Assembly (NCBI GenBank): GCA_964200075.2
Contig: CAXNAA020000450.1
Location: 1-21,227 of the forward strand
Direction of reading: 5' to 3'
Source of the DNA: Sphacelaria rigidula
Taxonomy: Eukaryota > Phaeophyceae > Sphacelariales
DNA: 21,227 nucleotides
Program-made: the position numbers and the translations under genes
Shown: one piece after another, positions 7,932 to 17,430 of the stretch
Numbering within the stretch: the first letter of the stretch is position 1
Layout of the letters: each line of letters opens with the position of its first letter
Notes under the pieces: model-generated
The model's database searches: none
What the model saw: the letters and a program-made list of their open reading frames with translations, nothing else
What the model was told of the DNA's origin: nothing

Positions 7932-8495
7932 CGTGCAATAAACAGTTTGGTGCAGGGTGTAAACACGCCTGGTTTTACGGACTGTCGGCGTGTCAGTATC
8001 GCGGTTAACGCTTTACAGCAACCAGGAGGCCGGGCGGAGCCCATTCCTTTCTCAATCGAGCGGTTGTTGTCGAGAAGTCCACCGATGGGCATATCTCCGG
8101 AACAAGAGCTTGCTGAGCTTGATGTTGCGCCGGAGGAGGCGCTACAAGCCGCCGCGGACAACGGTGTATCGGGTAGCGGCGTGAGCCAGATTTGTGAGCT
8201 TGTATGGAACAGAGCAAACGTTTTTCGGCCAGAGCTGCATCGTTGTCTGCCTGCTCGCGTCGAGCCCTTGAAGGTGAAATTCGAACCTAATGCTGTGGAG
8301 GCAAAGGCTCGGCCGAGGGCATACTTCCCGGTCAGGATGGCGTAGTTGGCACGCTGTATCGTAACATTGGTGGTCCTCGGGCCTGTGTACTGCAGTTTGC
8401 AGGTAGTGTGGGCGAGAGCGGCGATTGCAACGCCGAAGAAATTCTGTTTCTTCTGGATGAGTGATTACAAAGCGGGGGAGCAAGTTCCCCGTCCC
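7932..8495 (+). pseudogene. pol: pol linker and N-terminal reverse-transcriptase remnant
   Basis: This is the same frame as the protease. After a linker of about 80 codons, the segment from 8196 has the Ty3 RT entry pattern: ELVWNRANVFRPEL; PLKVKFEPNA with a basic/proline stretch; a TAG at 8343-8345; then VVLGPVYCSLQVVWARAAIA ending in PKK, matching the family's 'G-x-V-Y ... S-x-W-A-S/A ... V-P-K' motif; and a decayed MSDYKAGEQ (family: D-Y-R/K-x-[VL]-N). The catalytic RT motifs (palm YXDD) are absent because the sequence stops resembling RT here. Confidence 0.7.
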
Positions 8496-8620
8496 CACAA
8501 GAAGGTGGTGCATGGTACTCGCCCAGGGGAGGTGTTCTATGTAAAAATTCTCAGTGTTGGCGAGAGTGGTCCGCTGGGAGGTAGTGAAGGAGATCGGTTC
8601 AAGTACAAATTGGTGGGATT
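8496..8620 (+). pseudogene. pol: Integrase-core-like fragment joined to RT
   Basis: In frame with the RT remnant, HKKVVHGTRPGEVFYVKILS followed by VGESGPLG and FKYKLV resembles the start of the Ty3 integrase catalytic core, where 'H-G-x-x-P-G-E-V-x-H-x-D-x-L' precedes 'Y-x-L-V'. The first catalytic Asp appears to be replaced (YVKIL where the family has HFD-L). RNase H and most of RT are missing between this and the preceding segment, implying an internal deletion of well over 1 kb relative to a full element. Confidence 0.5.
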
Positions 8621-8880
8621 GATGACCCGAGCGACTTCTTGCGTACCATCGACGCCATCGAACAGATGCCGGGGAACGCAGCGCTCGCGGCCGAGCCCTC
8701 GATAGAAGTGAAGGGGGCACCGGGCAAGTTGACCAACGGCAAGGCTGTTGGGACTGACAACCTATGTGGCGAACTAATCAAGCTCAGCCTCACCGAGGGC
8801 TCTGCCGCACTGAAGTGTCTCCACAACCTCGTGCTTACAATGTAGCGTCTGTATGAGGTAGTGCCTCAGGAGAGAGGAGG
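8621..8880 (+). pseudogene. LINE-type (non-LTR) reverse-transcriptase fragment
   Basis: A +2 frame relative to pol reads AIEQMPGNAALAAEPSIE, then GKLTNGKAVGTDNLCGELIK, then LKCLHNLVLTM, a TAG at 8843-8845, and RLYEVVPQE. This matches the conserved opening of non-LTR retrotransposon RT: 'l-k-x-G-K-A-x-G-x-D-x-[IL]-x-x-E-[LI]-[LI]-K', then 'l-x-x-l/i ... W ... g-x-[VI]-P-x-x-W'. The expected W of 'VPQEW' is lost and the fragment ends in a G-rich run (about 8877-8891). It was either nested in the LTR element or captured by rearrangement. Confidence 0.8.
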
Positions 8881-9867
8881 TGGGGGGGGGGGAGCCCGCG
8901 GAGTCTTGTACGGCGGCGATGACCGTGAAGCGTCTGTTGACATGGTGCAAAGCGCTTGGGCCGCAGCAGGCATGAGTCAGCGAGACGGCATCGGGATATA
9001 AGAAAAAAGTGGTGGGAGTTCTCGAGAAGGCCCTGATAAATCGCAGATTCTTGGTGGCCTACTCGCCGTTGTCACATCGTGAAGGTGGATGATGCGTGAC
9101 ATAATTCGTGCCTTGCAGGTCATGATGCAGGAAGATGCGATGTTGATGTGTGGGTGGGTTTGTATATTCGTGTTCGCGCAAAAAAGTGGAACCGTCCTTG
9201 TGTGGTCTGTACATACTGACGGTAGGAGATGGTGATGGATGCTGTTGGCGTGAAAAGGAGCGAAAACTACGAAATGCGTAGGCTTGTATGTGAGCAGGTA
9301 TAGCGCGAGTGTTTCCAGAGGTTGAAGATGGAAGACATCACGCGCGAATACAGTAATATTTGACTGTGGCACGTCTGTTGATGGCTTGCTATGTGTTTGG
9401 ATAAGCACATGGATGGTGTTTGGCATCTGATGAACAGGGGATGGTGGATGGTGTGCCCAGTTGTCTGGAGGGAGCACCGCATATTTGTTCCGAGCTGCGT
9501 CATTTGAGACCGAGTCGAGAGTTGCGGGCACGTTTGTAGGCAACGTACGGTATCAAGCTTTGAGTGCGTGATATGATCGAACGCTACGGTTGGAAATTGT
9601 ATCATCCTTGGCGCATTTGCTCCGTGTGAGTATGTGATGACTCGAAAATGTCGTTGATTGAAATATTGACGTCACTTGATTTGATTGAGACGTTGTCTAC
9701 GAGAGTCGATGTTCATGGTCGTGCAAATTATCATTTGTTGTGGAGCATGACTATGCATGGACGTGTGTGACAAACAGGCGGACAAGGGTAGCATGGACGT
9801 GATTGTCGGTGTCTACTGTTTGTTAAACCCGCTCTCTACTTCGAGTAGTGCGGAGTTCTTGGGGTGC
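8881..9867 (+). other. Retroelement interior, unassigned, GT-rich
   Basis: This lies between the LINE RT fragment and the 3' LTR, where Ty3 integrase, its C-terminus and a polypurine tract would be expected. I could not recognise integrase motifs. The + strand is rich in G and T, which keeps minus-strand frames open (for example 8977-9543), but that protein has no recognisable domain. No clear polypurine tract precedes 9868. Confidence 0.4.
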
Positions 9868-10136
9868 TGTAGAGTAGTCCACCTCTAGTACACGCACAGG
9901 TGCATCAGGAGCTGCAGGTTGGTGCAGGAGATGCGGATATGATGTTCACATCATGATATTAGGTCGTGGGATACTCTCTGAAGTATTACTATGACTGCTT
10001 GACAGTATATGTTTCCACGGAGGTACAGCAGGTTACTTTCGATAACAAAGACTGTTTTGTGAACAACATCTGTCTTGAAGTCTCCAAGACCTAGTGAGGG
10101 AGAACACCCTTGTTCCGAGTCCGGGAGGGGTCTAGA
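9868..10136 (+). repeat. 3' LTR
   Basis: Partner of 6322-6609, starting tgtagagtagtccac and ending gggaggggtctaga. It lacks about 20 bases present in the 5' copy near agtctggtgacc. It is followed by AGTG, matching the four bases before the 5' LTR. Confidence 0.88.
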
Positions 10137-10140
10137 AGTG

Positions 10141-10464
10141 ACGTACACTAGCGGACTCGAAACGTTCAAACCTGTGAAACTGGATCTTTGGCGACCTCGG
10201 CAACTGGGCGCCCGGTGGGAAGAGTCCGGAATAATAGAGCTACCCATAAACCCTGGTTGACCGTTCGCGGTACTGCCGTACCGGCTCGGTCAGTTGTTCT
10301 TGCCTTCCTTCGGTCACGGCCAAATCCTTGTCCCAAACGACACTAGAAAAAATAGCCGCTCGCTTTGGATATCCTTCGGCAGCAGAGCACGACAACATTT
10401 TTGTTTGGAACCCATAACCTCACCGCCTCACCCCTAGCGAAACCTAGTTCACAGTGGCGTCGAC
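10141..10464. other. Unassigned spacer
   Basis: No gene or repeat was recognised. Small ORFs overlap the LTR edge only. Confidence 0.3.
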
Positions 10465-10582
10465 GACGGTATCTGAGTAGAGTATTGAAGTCGTACCCAA
10501 TCTACCCAAAGTGTGGATAGAGCAAATACTCGGGCATTTTAACCAAGCATTCAAAAGTTCATACTCTACTCGACCTGCCTTG
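10465..10582 (+). repeat. Minimal hairpin-repeat copy with right terminus
   Basis: One unit (gagtattgaagtcgtaccc, aatctacccaaagtgtgg) is followed directly by the right-terminal module: gcaaatactcgggcatttta, ccaagcattcaaaag, ctactcgacctgcct. The array is reduced to a single short unit, but the end is kept. Confidence 0.65.
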
Positions 10583-11370
10583 TGTCACGGCGGATATCGG
10601 CTGTATATGTCGTATGCGTTCGAAGAACGCGTGGCATGTGCAGTGAGTTTTATTCCATTCGCATATTGGTGTTGTGTTCCATTTTGGCGTGCTCCGCCCC
10701 GGCCCCCGGCCCGTCACAACGTTCAGCTAACCAGACATTGTCGTTTAGTTACCAGTAGCAGCCCCTAATAACAAAGCTATCAGCCCACCACTTGGCGACG
10801 TCTCGCTTGCAAGCAAGTCAAAAGCACTTCTTCGCACGCTAAAGGAAATTTGTGTTTTGTATGACTCAATGGTGGTCTGGGCTGAAAGATCTAGAAGCCA
10901 CGTACTGGAGTGTTTCTCCAGTCGACTGCAATTATCAATTATCGCTTCAGTCAGCTGCTCGCACTCCGCAACCCCAGCCTTGCTTGCTCCTTGAGAGTGA
11001 TTCCTGCATCACCTCGTGGCCCGACCACCACATTTACACTGTTTCCACCGCTGGGTCGCCCATGGAGGAGTCAGTGTGCGGCCCGTACAGCGGCTCATTT
11101 TTACAATACCTACTCGACAACCCGTCTACTCGACTACCCAATGATGATGAGTAGCGCCTTGTACTGAAACTAATGTCGAAGAGGTTGCGAGGTATGTAGT
11201 AATATACTGCCATGGATGGGGGCAGGTGAGGTGGGGCAGGTAGGTTCATTCACCTGCACGCTTTTTTTGTTTTTGATGGCCACCATTCCCTCATACCCAT
11301 TGTAGCACGTGACGTAGCGTCACTCATCTCATTGATGGCCATCGTTCGCCAATATATTCAACTCAGTCTG
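10583..11370. other. Unassigned region
   Basis: No gene was recognised. A short direct repeat, ttgatggcca, occurs at about 11273 and 11334, followed by (c/t)c(a)(t/g)t-type similar sequence. Several overlapping ORFs of up to 100 codons at 10511-11249 on both strands show no domain or codon-level coherence. A pre-mRNA exon in this stretch cannot be excluded. Confidence 0.3.
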
Positions 11371-11371
11371 C

Positions 11372-11713
11372 GAATATTTGAGAGGAGTATTTGAGGTCGT
11401 ACTCGATCTACCCGAGATTTGAGTGGCGTATGTGAGGTACTCAATCTACCTAATATTTGAGTAAGTATTTGAGGTCATAATCTACTCAAAATATGAGTAT
11501 TGAGGTCATACCTGAGTGATACTCTATACTCGAGTATCACTGAGAGTACCTACCCAAAATTTGAGTAAAATATTTGAGGTCGTACTCAATCTACCCTAGT
11601 TTTGAGTATAATATTTGTGGTCGTGCTCCGTCTACCCGAAATTTGAGTAGAGTAAATACTCGAGTATTTCACCGAGTTTTCAAAAGTCCATACTCTACCC
11701 GACCGACCCTCGC
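11372..11713 (+). repeat. Hairpin-repeat copy (TTTGAGTA variant) with right terminus
   Basis: Units read in the order short, short, short, long, short, short, end. The variant arm is TTTGAGTA instead of TTTGGGTA. The long unit has gtattgaggtcatacctgag then ctcgagtatcactgaga. The right-terminal module at 11651-11713 contains the 16-bp perfect palindrome AAATACTCGAGTATTT (11654-11669), then caccgagttttcaaaagtcc and actctacccgaccgaccctcg-like sequence. Confidence 0.8.
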
Positions 11714-11760
11714 ATGTTTCCCAATATTCCATCCATGCGGGATGATGCAGAAGGGACACA
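11712..11760 (+). repeat. Single 42-bp satellite unit after the element end
   Basis: catgtttcccaatattccat, then ccatgcgggatgatgcag, matches the satellite consensus (catgtttcccaccttccat, catgcagcatgaatca). It begins exactly where the hairpin-repeat element ends. Confidence 0.55.
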
Positions 11761-12575
11761 ACCGTGGATTCACTCGCCTGCGAAACTCGCTTGCGGGGTA
11801 AATGTTGGGTTGTGTTTCCTTCTTCCGTCAAGAAAAAAACGAAAATGTAAAATTCCGACAAGCGACATCCATCCGTGCTCGAGTAACCTCGAAACGTTTT
11901 TTTTTTCTGCGTCCCTCGATCATGAAGGTGAGGCATTTACGTCCAGAGTCGCATCTCGAGTTCAAGTCCCCATCCAACGAACGACCCGCTCTGCCAGGCA
12001 GCTCGAGAGGTACTCCATCGATTGCCTCTGTAATACGTGGGAAGATCGCGTGCCTGAGGGACCGCATCGGAATTCAAACATCCATATGGTTGGAATTGCA
12101 GTCAGGGTTGGTGTTGGGGTTAGGATCAGGGGTGTGGCCCCTGCAGGGACTGGCCCCACTGCTTGTGAAAAACGTCGATCATGAGGTGGTTTCAACTACG
12201 ATGCGACCCTCTAAGCACGCGGTCCTCCCGCGCATTACAATCTCTTCTACAGCTTCGGGTCGCAGTGGAGAACCTTACGACCGACGATTCACCCGACAAA
12301 ATAAATAATAATATAGTAAACGCGGAGGAACAGTCAACACGTCAGGAGGTGATCGCACCTGTGCCGAGGCCCTCACGAACAGAAAACACCCGCTTAATAC
12401 CTTGGTTTGGTATGGGGCAGCTGCAGTATTTGAGATCGCGCGGTTCTTGACACAAGGAGCAAGCCGGCCCACGGCACCTCACAGCCCCCCCCCACATACA
12501 CAGCTAGGGGAGCTCGTTATACATTTTGCTCGAGTGTCGACAGCGGACACGTACACGTTCTCCGCCCTTCATCTA
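11761..12575. other. Unassigned region with overlapping ORFs
   Basis: Two overlapping + strand frames (156 and 168 codons) and minus-strand frames are open here. None shows a recognisable domain, and two open frames in parallel argue against selection on either. A G-rich stretch at about 12106-12152 (gggtt, gggg, gggg) could be structured. No RNA gene was seen. Confidence 0.3.
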
Positions 12576-12885
12576 TTCGAGTTGAATCAAGTGTTTCATG
12601 TTTCCCAAGCTCCGTTTATGCAGCATTGATCAATCATACGTACATGCTCCCCACCTTCCATTCATACGAGGTGAATCAAGTGTGCACGCTTCCCGCCCAT
12701 GATTCATGCAGGAATTGTGACTCGCACCTATTTTGCACTCTCCATTCGTCTGATAATACTTGTAGTGTACACATCCCCGGCTCGTGATTCGTCCGGTATG
12801 ACCTTAAACATACAACTCTACCATCCGTGATTTATACGGGATGACTCTTTGACACAATGATTCTCATTCAACTTTTACAGGGACT
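12576..12885 (+). repeat. 42-bp satellite, cluster 3
   Basis: Diverged units start near 12581, 12624, 12670, then about 12796 and 12840, with 42-46 bp spacing where clear. They carry gaatcaagtg, acgtacatgctccccacctt and ccattcatacgag. This cluster is more decayed than those at 5221 and 5855. Confidence 0.65.
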
Positions 12886-13731
12886 TGACCCGTATGAAGT
12901 CTGATTCGTCCGAACCGTGCACTTCTTGACTTCAGTCAGTTGCCCAGGGTTTGGAAATGATATCCATCTGCAGGAAGGTCAATTGATGACCTTGGCAGTT
13001 GATGATACTCCAACATCCATTAAAGACAAAATACTGGCTTCTGGGACGCCTACAGCAAAATGATACCTGTCTATCGGGGAGATGTCAGATAGAACTGATA
13101 CCTCGTGTATTTGCTGTCCCTATTATCACCATTCTATCAACTATAATAATAACGTGATTGTTCCTCGCCTCGGAGTTGGATCAAGTGTCGAGCGAAGTTT
13201 TTCTCGGTTCTTTATCTAGTACACAATGGACCCATCGGATTTTTTTTCGTAACACACCGTCTATAAGAGGAAGCCCCCAGTCAAGAAACATGAATGTGCT
13301 TAGCGAGTGATGTTGACTTCATTTTTCAAGTGAAGGTATGCCAATGCAACCAACCACTCTGGGGGTGACTATATAGACGAAGCCGAACTTGAAAGCCTTG
13401 TACAACACCAGTACAAAGTAGTACTGTACTGTGAGAACTACGGCAGTACAGCACAGTTATGGAGGTGAATTAAGGCCTTACCGACCAAAAATCCGGTTCC
13501 CACAAGAAAATTTTGAATCCGAACGGATATTGAAGACGTCATAGACTGGTCGGGCCCGTGCCGAACATGTGCCGAAAATGACACACGCTCCATCCCAAGT
13601 TACCCAGGTTTGGGATGCGACAGATGTAATTTTTTCATCGCAATTATCTCGAGACAGGAAGCACAGCGGCCTCTGGAACTTCACAGCCCCCAGCACACAC
13701 ACAGAACACCTTCACAGCAGCGCAAGCAGAT
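12886..13731. other. Unassigned region
   Basis: No gene is supported. One short open segment at 12974-13063, preceded by a possible acceptor ctgcag, reads GQLMTLAVDDTPTSIKDKI and loosely resembles the beta-hairpin/helix of ubiquitin-like folds, but it ends at TGA after 29 codons. A gtactgtact / gtacagcac cluster lies at 13417-13455. Confidence 0.3.
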
Positions 13732-14309
13732 TTGCTCCATTCGCCACAGGGGATCCAAAATGTCCCAGAACGTTGCAGGAAACGCGTTTTTCAGAACATT
13801 TTATGTTTGGTGCAGCGGCTTCCAAAGTGCTGGGCACGCGTGCGGAAATCTGTCGCCACACTGAACAGTTCCGGTGTATGGGAAGCGCACGCATCAAACC
13901 GCAGTCCAATCCTCTCCCTCGTTGCCGAGAAAATAGAGCCGAAAAATCGACACCTGCGGCTTCAGGAGCAGCAGCGTTTATCGAGTTGGAAAATGCAGAA
14001 TTATCAAAAGCTCGGTGTTCGAAAACTCAAGGAAAAAGCGGACTCCCGCGCAGCCTGGACGAAGTACGAGGGAAAAACCGGTCAAGGCTTACCCTGTGCC
14101 TTGACAGCCGCGCGCAAGGTCAAGGCGGCGCCTCAACGCGCGGATAAGGCTGAAAAAAAGTCAAGGCGGCCACCGAAAGGCTCGACGCGGTCACCGAAAA
14201 GTTTGACGCGTCTGTTTCATGTCAGAGTGTTGGAGGTCCAACGCATGAGCTAAGCCAGTGCGCCCAATCTTTATTGCGGTCCTTTGGTCCCTTCACAGTC
14301 GGGAGATAG
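13732..14309 (+). pseudogene. Possible broken coiled-coil ORF
   Basis: The frame from 13732 gives a Lys/Glu/Gln-rich stretch: HLRLQEQQRLSSWKMQNYQ, KLKEKADSRAAWTKYEGK, ARKVKAAPQRADKAEKK. At the A7 run near 14153-14159 the frame turns to Arg/Pro/Ser-rich sequence. The alternative frame from that point reads VKAATERLDAVTEKFDAS, a natural continuation of the heptad-like pattern, and stops at 14307-14309. I infer an indel in the A-run. No ATG lies at the left edge and no family is recognised. It could be a retroelement structural protein remnant or chance. Confidence 0.35.
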
Positions 14310-14339
14310 CAATGATGTTTTCGGTAACTGACTGTGAAT

Positions 14340-15062
14340 ACTAATGACAATATGTGAACAACGCGACATGGGACAAGCTTCGTTTTAAAGGGTACGTGTA
14401 TGTATCTTCCGTCCTGCCTTGTGGTGCTAATTTCTTGTAGGCGCTTGTGTACAAGGGGCAATTCATTCTCCCAACATAGAGTACCACTAAGCATATAGTT
14501 TGCTCTGATCAAAATCGGCTGTGTCGTGTCTACGCTGTCGAGCGCACAAGCCAGGGCCTCAAGAAACGGTCTTTTCTATGTTCGATGCACTGCCTTTGAT
14601 GAACCGAAGACAGGCATGACGTTTGCTGTCACTACTGCCTGTGTGCATTAACAACAAGAAAACAGAAAGAAACTATGAGACTAGACAGGCGGGATATCTG
14701 TGCATTGCCTCTGTACATCAACGACAACCGGGGAAAATGTGCGATCACTAACTACTGCCTGTGTACATTGCTAACAAGCTACAGTAGTCAGCGTCAGAAG
14801 TATGCAGGATCCGTAATTTCTTAGTTTCTCAAAGATTGTTTGAATTTGTTTTGCTTGCCACCGCTCATCACGGCGACTGTTGGATGCCAAAAAATGGGCA
14901 CCTGGAGATATTTTTATCATCTTGATAAATACTGAAAGAAAATATTAAGTGACTTACGGGCTTGACCGATCCTCGATCTGTTTTCGGTGGATCAACTCGA
15001 TCCGGATTCAAAAAGTGAAGACTCAAAAATGATCGTTTTTTTTAAATCTCACGTAGTCACTG
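14340..15062. repeat. Degenerate dispersed repeat segments
   Basis: actactgcctgtgt(g/a)catt recurs at about 14633 and 14753. A related cactgccgcctgtgtacacc lies at about 15805, followed by caatatgtgaaca(a/t)cgcg, which also occurs at about 14347. The matches are short and decayed; they suggest an old repeat but the unit is not defined. No gene is seen in the stretch. Confidence 0.4.
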
Positions 15063-15225
15063 CGCTAGAGCAGGAAAGCCATGTTTCTTGGACCATTTAC
15101 GGTCAATAACACCCTCCTGGTAAACGGGGTCTTTGCCTGGTATCGCCCCCACAACAACTTGGGTGATTGTGATCGGAGCACGGTTTGCTTATTTTGCCAG
15201 AACTATCGACGCTAGCACTTTCGAG
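15063..15225. repeat. Tandem-diverged repeat, copy 1
   Basis: Aligns with 15383-15550 (offset about 321 bp). Shared landmarks are ttggacca/ttggaccc, ggtcaataacaccctcctgg against actgtcaataacaccctcct, taaac(a/g)gggt, tcgcccc and gacgctagcactttc against ggcgctagcactttc. Non-coding, class unknown. Confidence 0.65.
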
Positions 15226-15382
15226 TGCTCATGGAAAATGTTATGCGGGAAACCCCCGAAAATAGGCCATCCGTAGAAAATGCTAGACTGAGGTCTGTTC
15301 AGTGTAGGAGGGAAACACGATCTCGATCGTTATTTTGAATAATTTTAAACGTATTAATTTATCTGATAATTTACCGTTTCGT

Positions 15383-15550
15383 CGCTGAAGAGCCGGAAAA
15401 CTGCTTATATTGGACCCAAAACTGTCAATAACACCCTCCTGATAAACAGGGTATCAAATCCGTGTCGCCCCAAAACACAAACGTGAGCACTGCAGTTTGA
15501 GCGCGGCCTACGCTTCCTCCCTAACTCTACCGGCGCTAGCACTTTCAAGT
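15383..15550. repeat. Tandem-diverged repeat, copy 2
   Basis: Partner of 15063-15225. The ORF at 15497-15988 starts inside this repeat and has no recognisable domain, so I do not call it. Confidence 0.65.
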
Positions 15551-15850
15551 AGTAGTGAAGAACGGTACTTCAGAAAAACTCAGGAAAAAAGACAACTACG
15601 AATTCTGAAAACTTCTCACGCTGACTACTATACGTGCTGGCACCCGTCACCTCTCGAACTGCAGTGGGCAAGGTCACACACAATAGTCGCCGGAGCTTTC
15701 GTCGGACGGATCAAGCGTAGGAACGCACGTGTGAAGAGCGGTTTTGACCATCATCTGTGTACGGCACTTCACGGACTTATAGCAGCAGCCATGATGTACG
15801 TTGCCACTGCCGCCTGTGTACACCTAACAATATGTGAACATCGCGGCTGG

Positions 15851-17253
15851 CAAGTTGCAGTTTTGATCGAATGCTTGGTTCGGGACTCGATACAAAGCAA
15901 GAATGAGCAAGGGCATTTGCGTCAACATGCGCATCCCAGTACTTGTTCTGTGCCGATGTCATATGAAATGGATATGTGGGTGCCTTGATTACGCAGCACT
16001 CCTTTTGCGCTGCCGTAGTGGTCAGCATGACACAAAAGGCAACGTGACGGTCCAACGCTGATAGCTCCGAACGTCTTGGGTCTTCTGTCGCAGAGGTGAA
16101 GTTTGCCGTTGATGATTGGCGTTCAGGAGTGGAGACTACGAGAATGATTTCTTCCCCTGTGCCACGACCCTGAGCCGATGGGGCCCATGAAGTAATTTCT
16201 CCCCAAACCCCCCATCACCGAAAGGTGTGTGGGGTATGCAATGAGCAGCCCAGCCGCACAGCGTGAATCGCTTTTTCTTCGTCAACGTCGTCTACGTCAT
16301 TCTCACTTGTCCCACGATACTCGACTCTTGTGCTGATTGTCTGAATATTCTGTGCTGCTTTGTTTTTGCGGTGTGTGAGTCAAAGGGTCAAGTGGGGTTG
16401 GTGCTGTGGGTGACACCCGATCTCCGTATGCTTCAAACTGCCATCGGCTCGGGAATCTACCGGAAATAAACAGATTCGAAAACAGTTTTCATGGAATCGA
16501 ACTATATTCCAGTGGTATTTGGGTGATGTGGGCTTTCGATGTCGTCGAATCTCTACTGGTGATCTGTACTCAAGATCCCAAAAGGCTTCCGACGGTTTCC
16601 CTCAAATCTGCCGTAAGAAAGATCCGACAACCTCCAAACTTGGCAGCTTGGTATATATTGATGCTTTGAAATTCTACAAATGTAATAGTGAAGATGTATC
16701 GAAGTTGCTACGCCCTTTACCGGCTTTTGGGGTTTTTCACACGGGGACCCCCGGAAGTCGGTGTCGATAGCCTTCAAATAAATGATGAATAAACAATACG
16801 TCCAGGAAGTGTAATTCATACGAAGTGTCGTTGCGTTACTCGAGGAATAGATGCAATGTAATCGCCCTAACCCTCTTGAAACTCGCGAAAAACAGTAGAA
16901 TCTAACATATGGAAGCTTTCGTCACCGGAAAAAATGTCACTTAGATTTTGGTGCACATTCCCGTTGTTTCCACGGCATGGGGCATCCTGGTCACAAATGG
17001 ATTATGGCCTCGCTCGCTGTCAAGTACCTCTCCCTCCAGTGAAATTGTTGTGTATTTTCATCGGTGTATGAGCCCCCCGCATTGCAAAAAATGCATCAAG
17101 TTTCTATCCACATGGCATCGAAATGGTGCTATCGACTATTGATTCCCAAAGGGCCATCAGCCACCGGCGCCTTCGTTGAATTTTGTTTCCGCGAGACAAG
17201 GCGACCGTCACCAACTCTCATGATCGCCACCTTGCCTGTGCACATGCCGACAG
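15851..17253. other. Unassigned region upstream of the exon cluster
   Basis: No confident exon is seen. The missing 5' exon of the gene at 17254 may lie here. Positions 16208-16234 can fold as ccccccatcacc-GAAA-ggtgtgtgggg, with a GNRA tetraloop. AATAAA-like signals at 16776-16796 (caaataaatg, gaataaac) could be a polyadenylation region of an unrecognised gene. ORFs at 16263-16770 show no domain. Confidence 0.3.
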
Positions 17254-17430
17254 GTGGCGAAGGCAAGCACAGGGGGGAAGAAGAAGACGGGTACCTGTTG
17301 GGCAGACAGCGACACTGAAAGCGATGCCGAAGAGGCAGCACCGCCGGAGAAGAAGCGGGACGCGTTCGGGGATAGTGAGAGCGAGAGCGAGTCGGAGTCC
17401 GAAGCTGAGGATGGCGAAGGAGACAGCGAG
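17254..17430 (+). CDS. Exon of an acidic Ser/Glu-rich protein gene (first visible exon)
   Basis: The 59 codons begin after a candidate acceptor (gccgacag). They run from a Gly/Lys patch (TGGKKKTGT) through WADSDTESDAEEAAPP and KKRDAF to a Ser-Asp/Ser-Glu tract (17367-17430). In-frame upstream codons reach a TGA at 17221 without any ATG, so translation must start in an unseen upstream exon (or at the GTG at 17254, less likely). The donor gttact is weak, but joining here to 18824 keeps phase 0. I do not recognise the family. Acidic/Ser-rich stretches followed by KKERK patches are common in N-termini of translation or ribosome-associated factors (for example ABCF or eIF-type proteins), a resemblance of composition only. 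Alternative acceptor: gcacag at 17272. Confidence 0.55.

Larger units (their letters stand above)
6318..10140 (+). mobile_element. Degenerate Ty3-like LTR retrotransposon
   Basis: Two similar direct repeats (6322-6609 and 9868-10136) flank about 3.3 kb containing gag-like, aspartic protease, RT-start and integrase-like sequence in the Ty3 order (protease, RT, integrase). The LTRs start TGTA(A/G)AG and end TCTA(T/G)A, a decayed short inverted terminus. AGTG at 6318-6321 and 10137-10140 is a candidate 4-bp target duplication. Reading frames are broken by stops and most of RT and RNase H is missing, so the element is dead and could only have moved in trans. A LINE reverse-transcriptase piece lies inside. 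I did not recognise a convincing primer-binding site or polypurine tract. Confidence 0.85.

Noticed and set aside
8142-8720. 192-codon minus-strand ORF
   Set aside because: It is antisense to the RT, integrase and LINE remnants, whose + strand matches explain the sequence.
8977-9543. 188-codon minus-strand ORF
   Set aside because: The + strand is GT-rich, which removes stops from the complement. His/Pro/Thr-rich translation with no domain; inside the retroelement.
9848-9862. 15-bp match GTGCGGAGTTCTTGG shared with about 19938-19952
   Set aside because: An isolated match of this length is near chance level for a window of this size and does not extend.
13569-14147. 192-codon + strand ORF overlapping the coiled-coil candidate
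   Set aside because: The overlapping frame from 13732 has the more protein-like charged-helix pattern. The two cannot both be selected.
15497-15988. 163-codon + strand ORF
   Set aside because: Starts in a degenerate repeat, no domain recognised, and length is compatible with chance.
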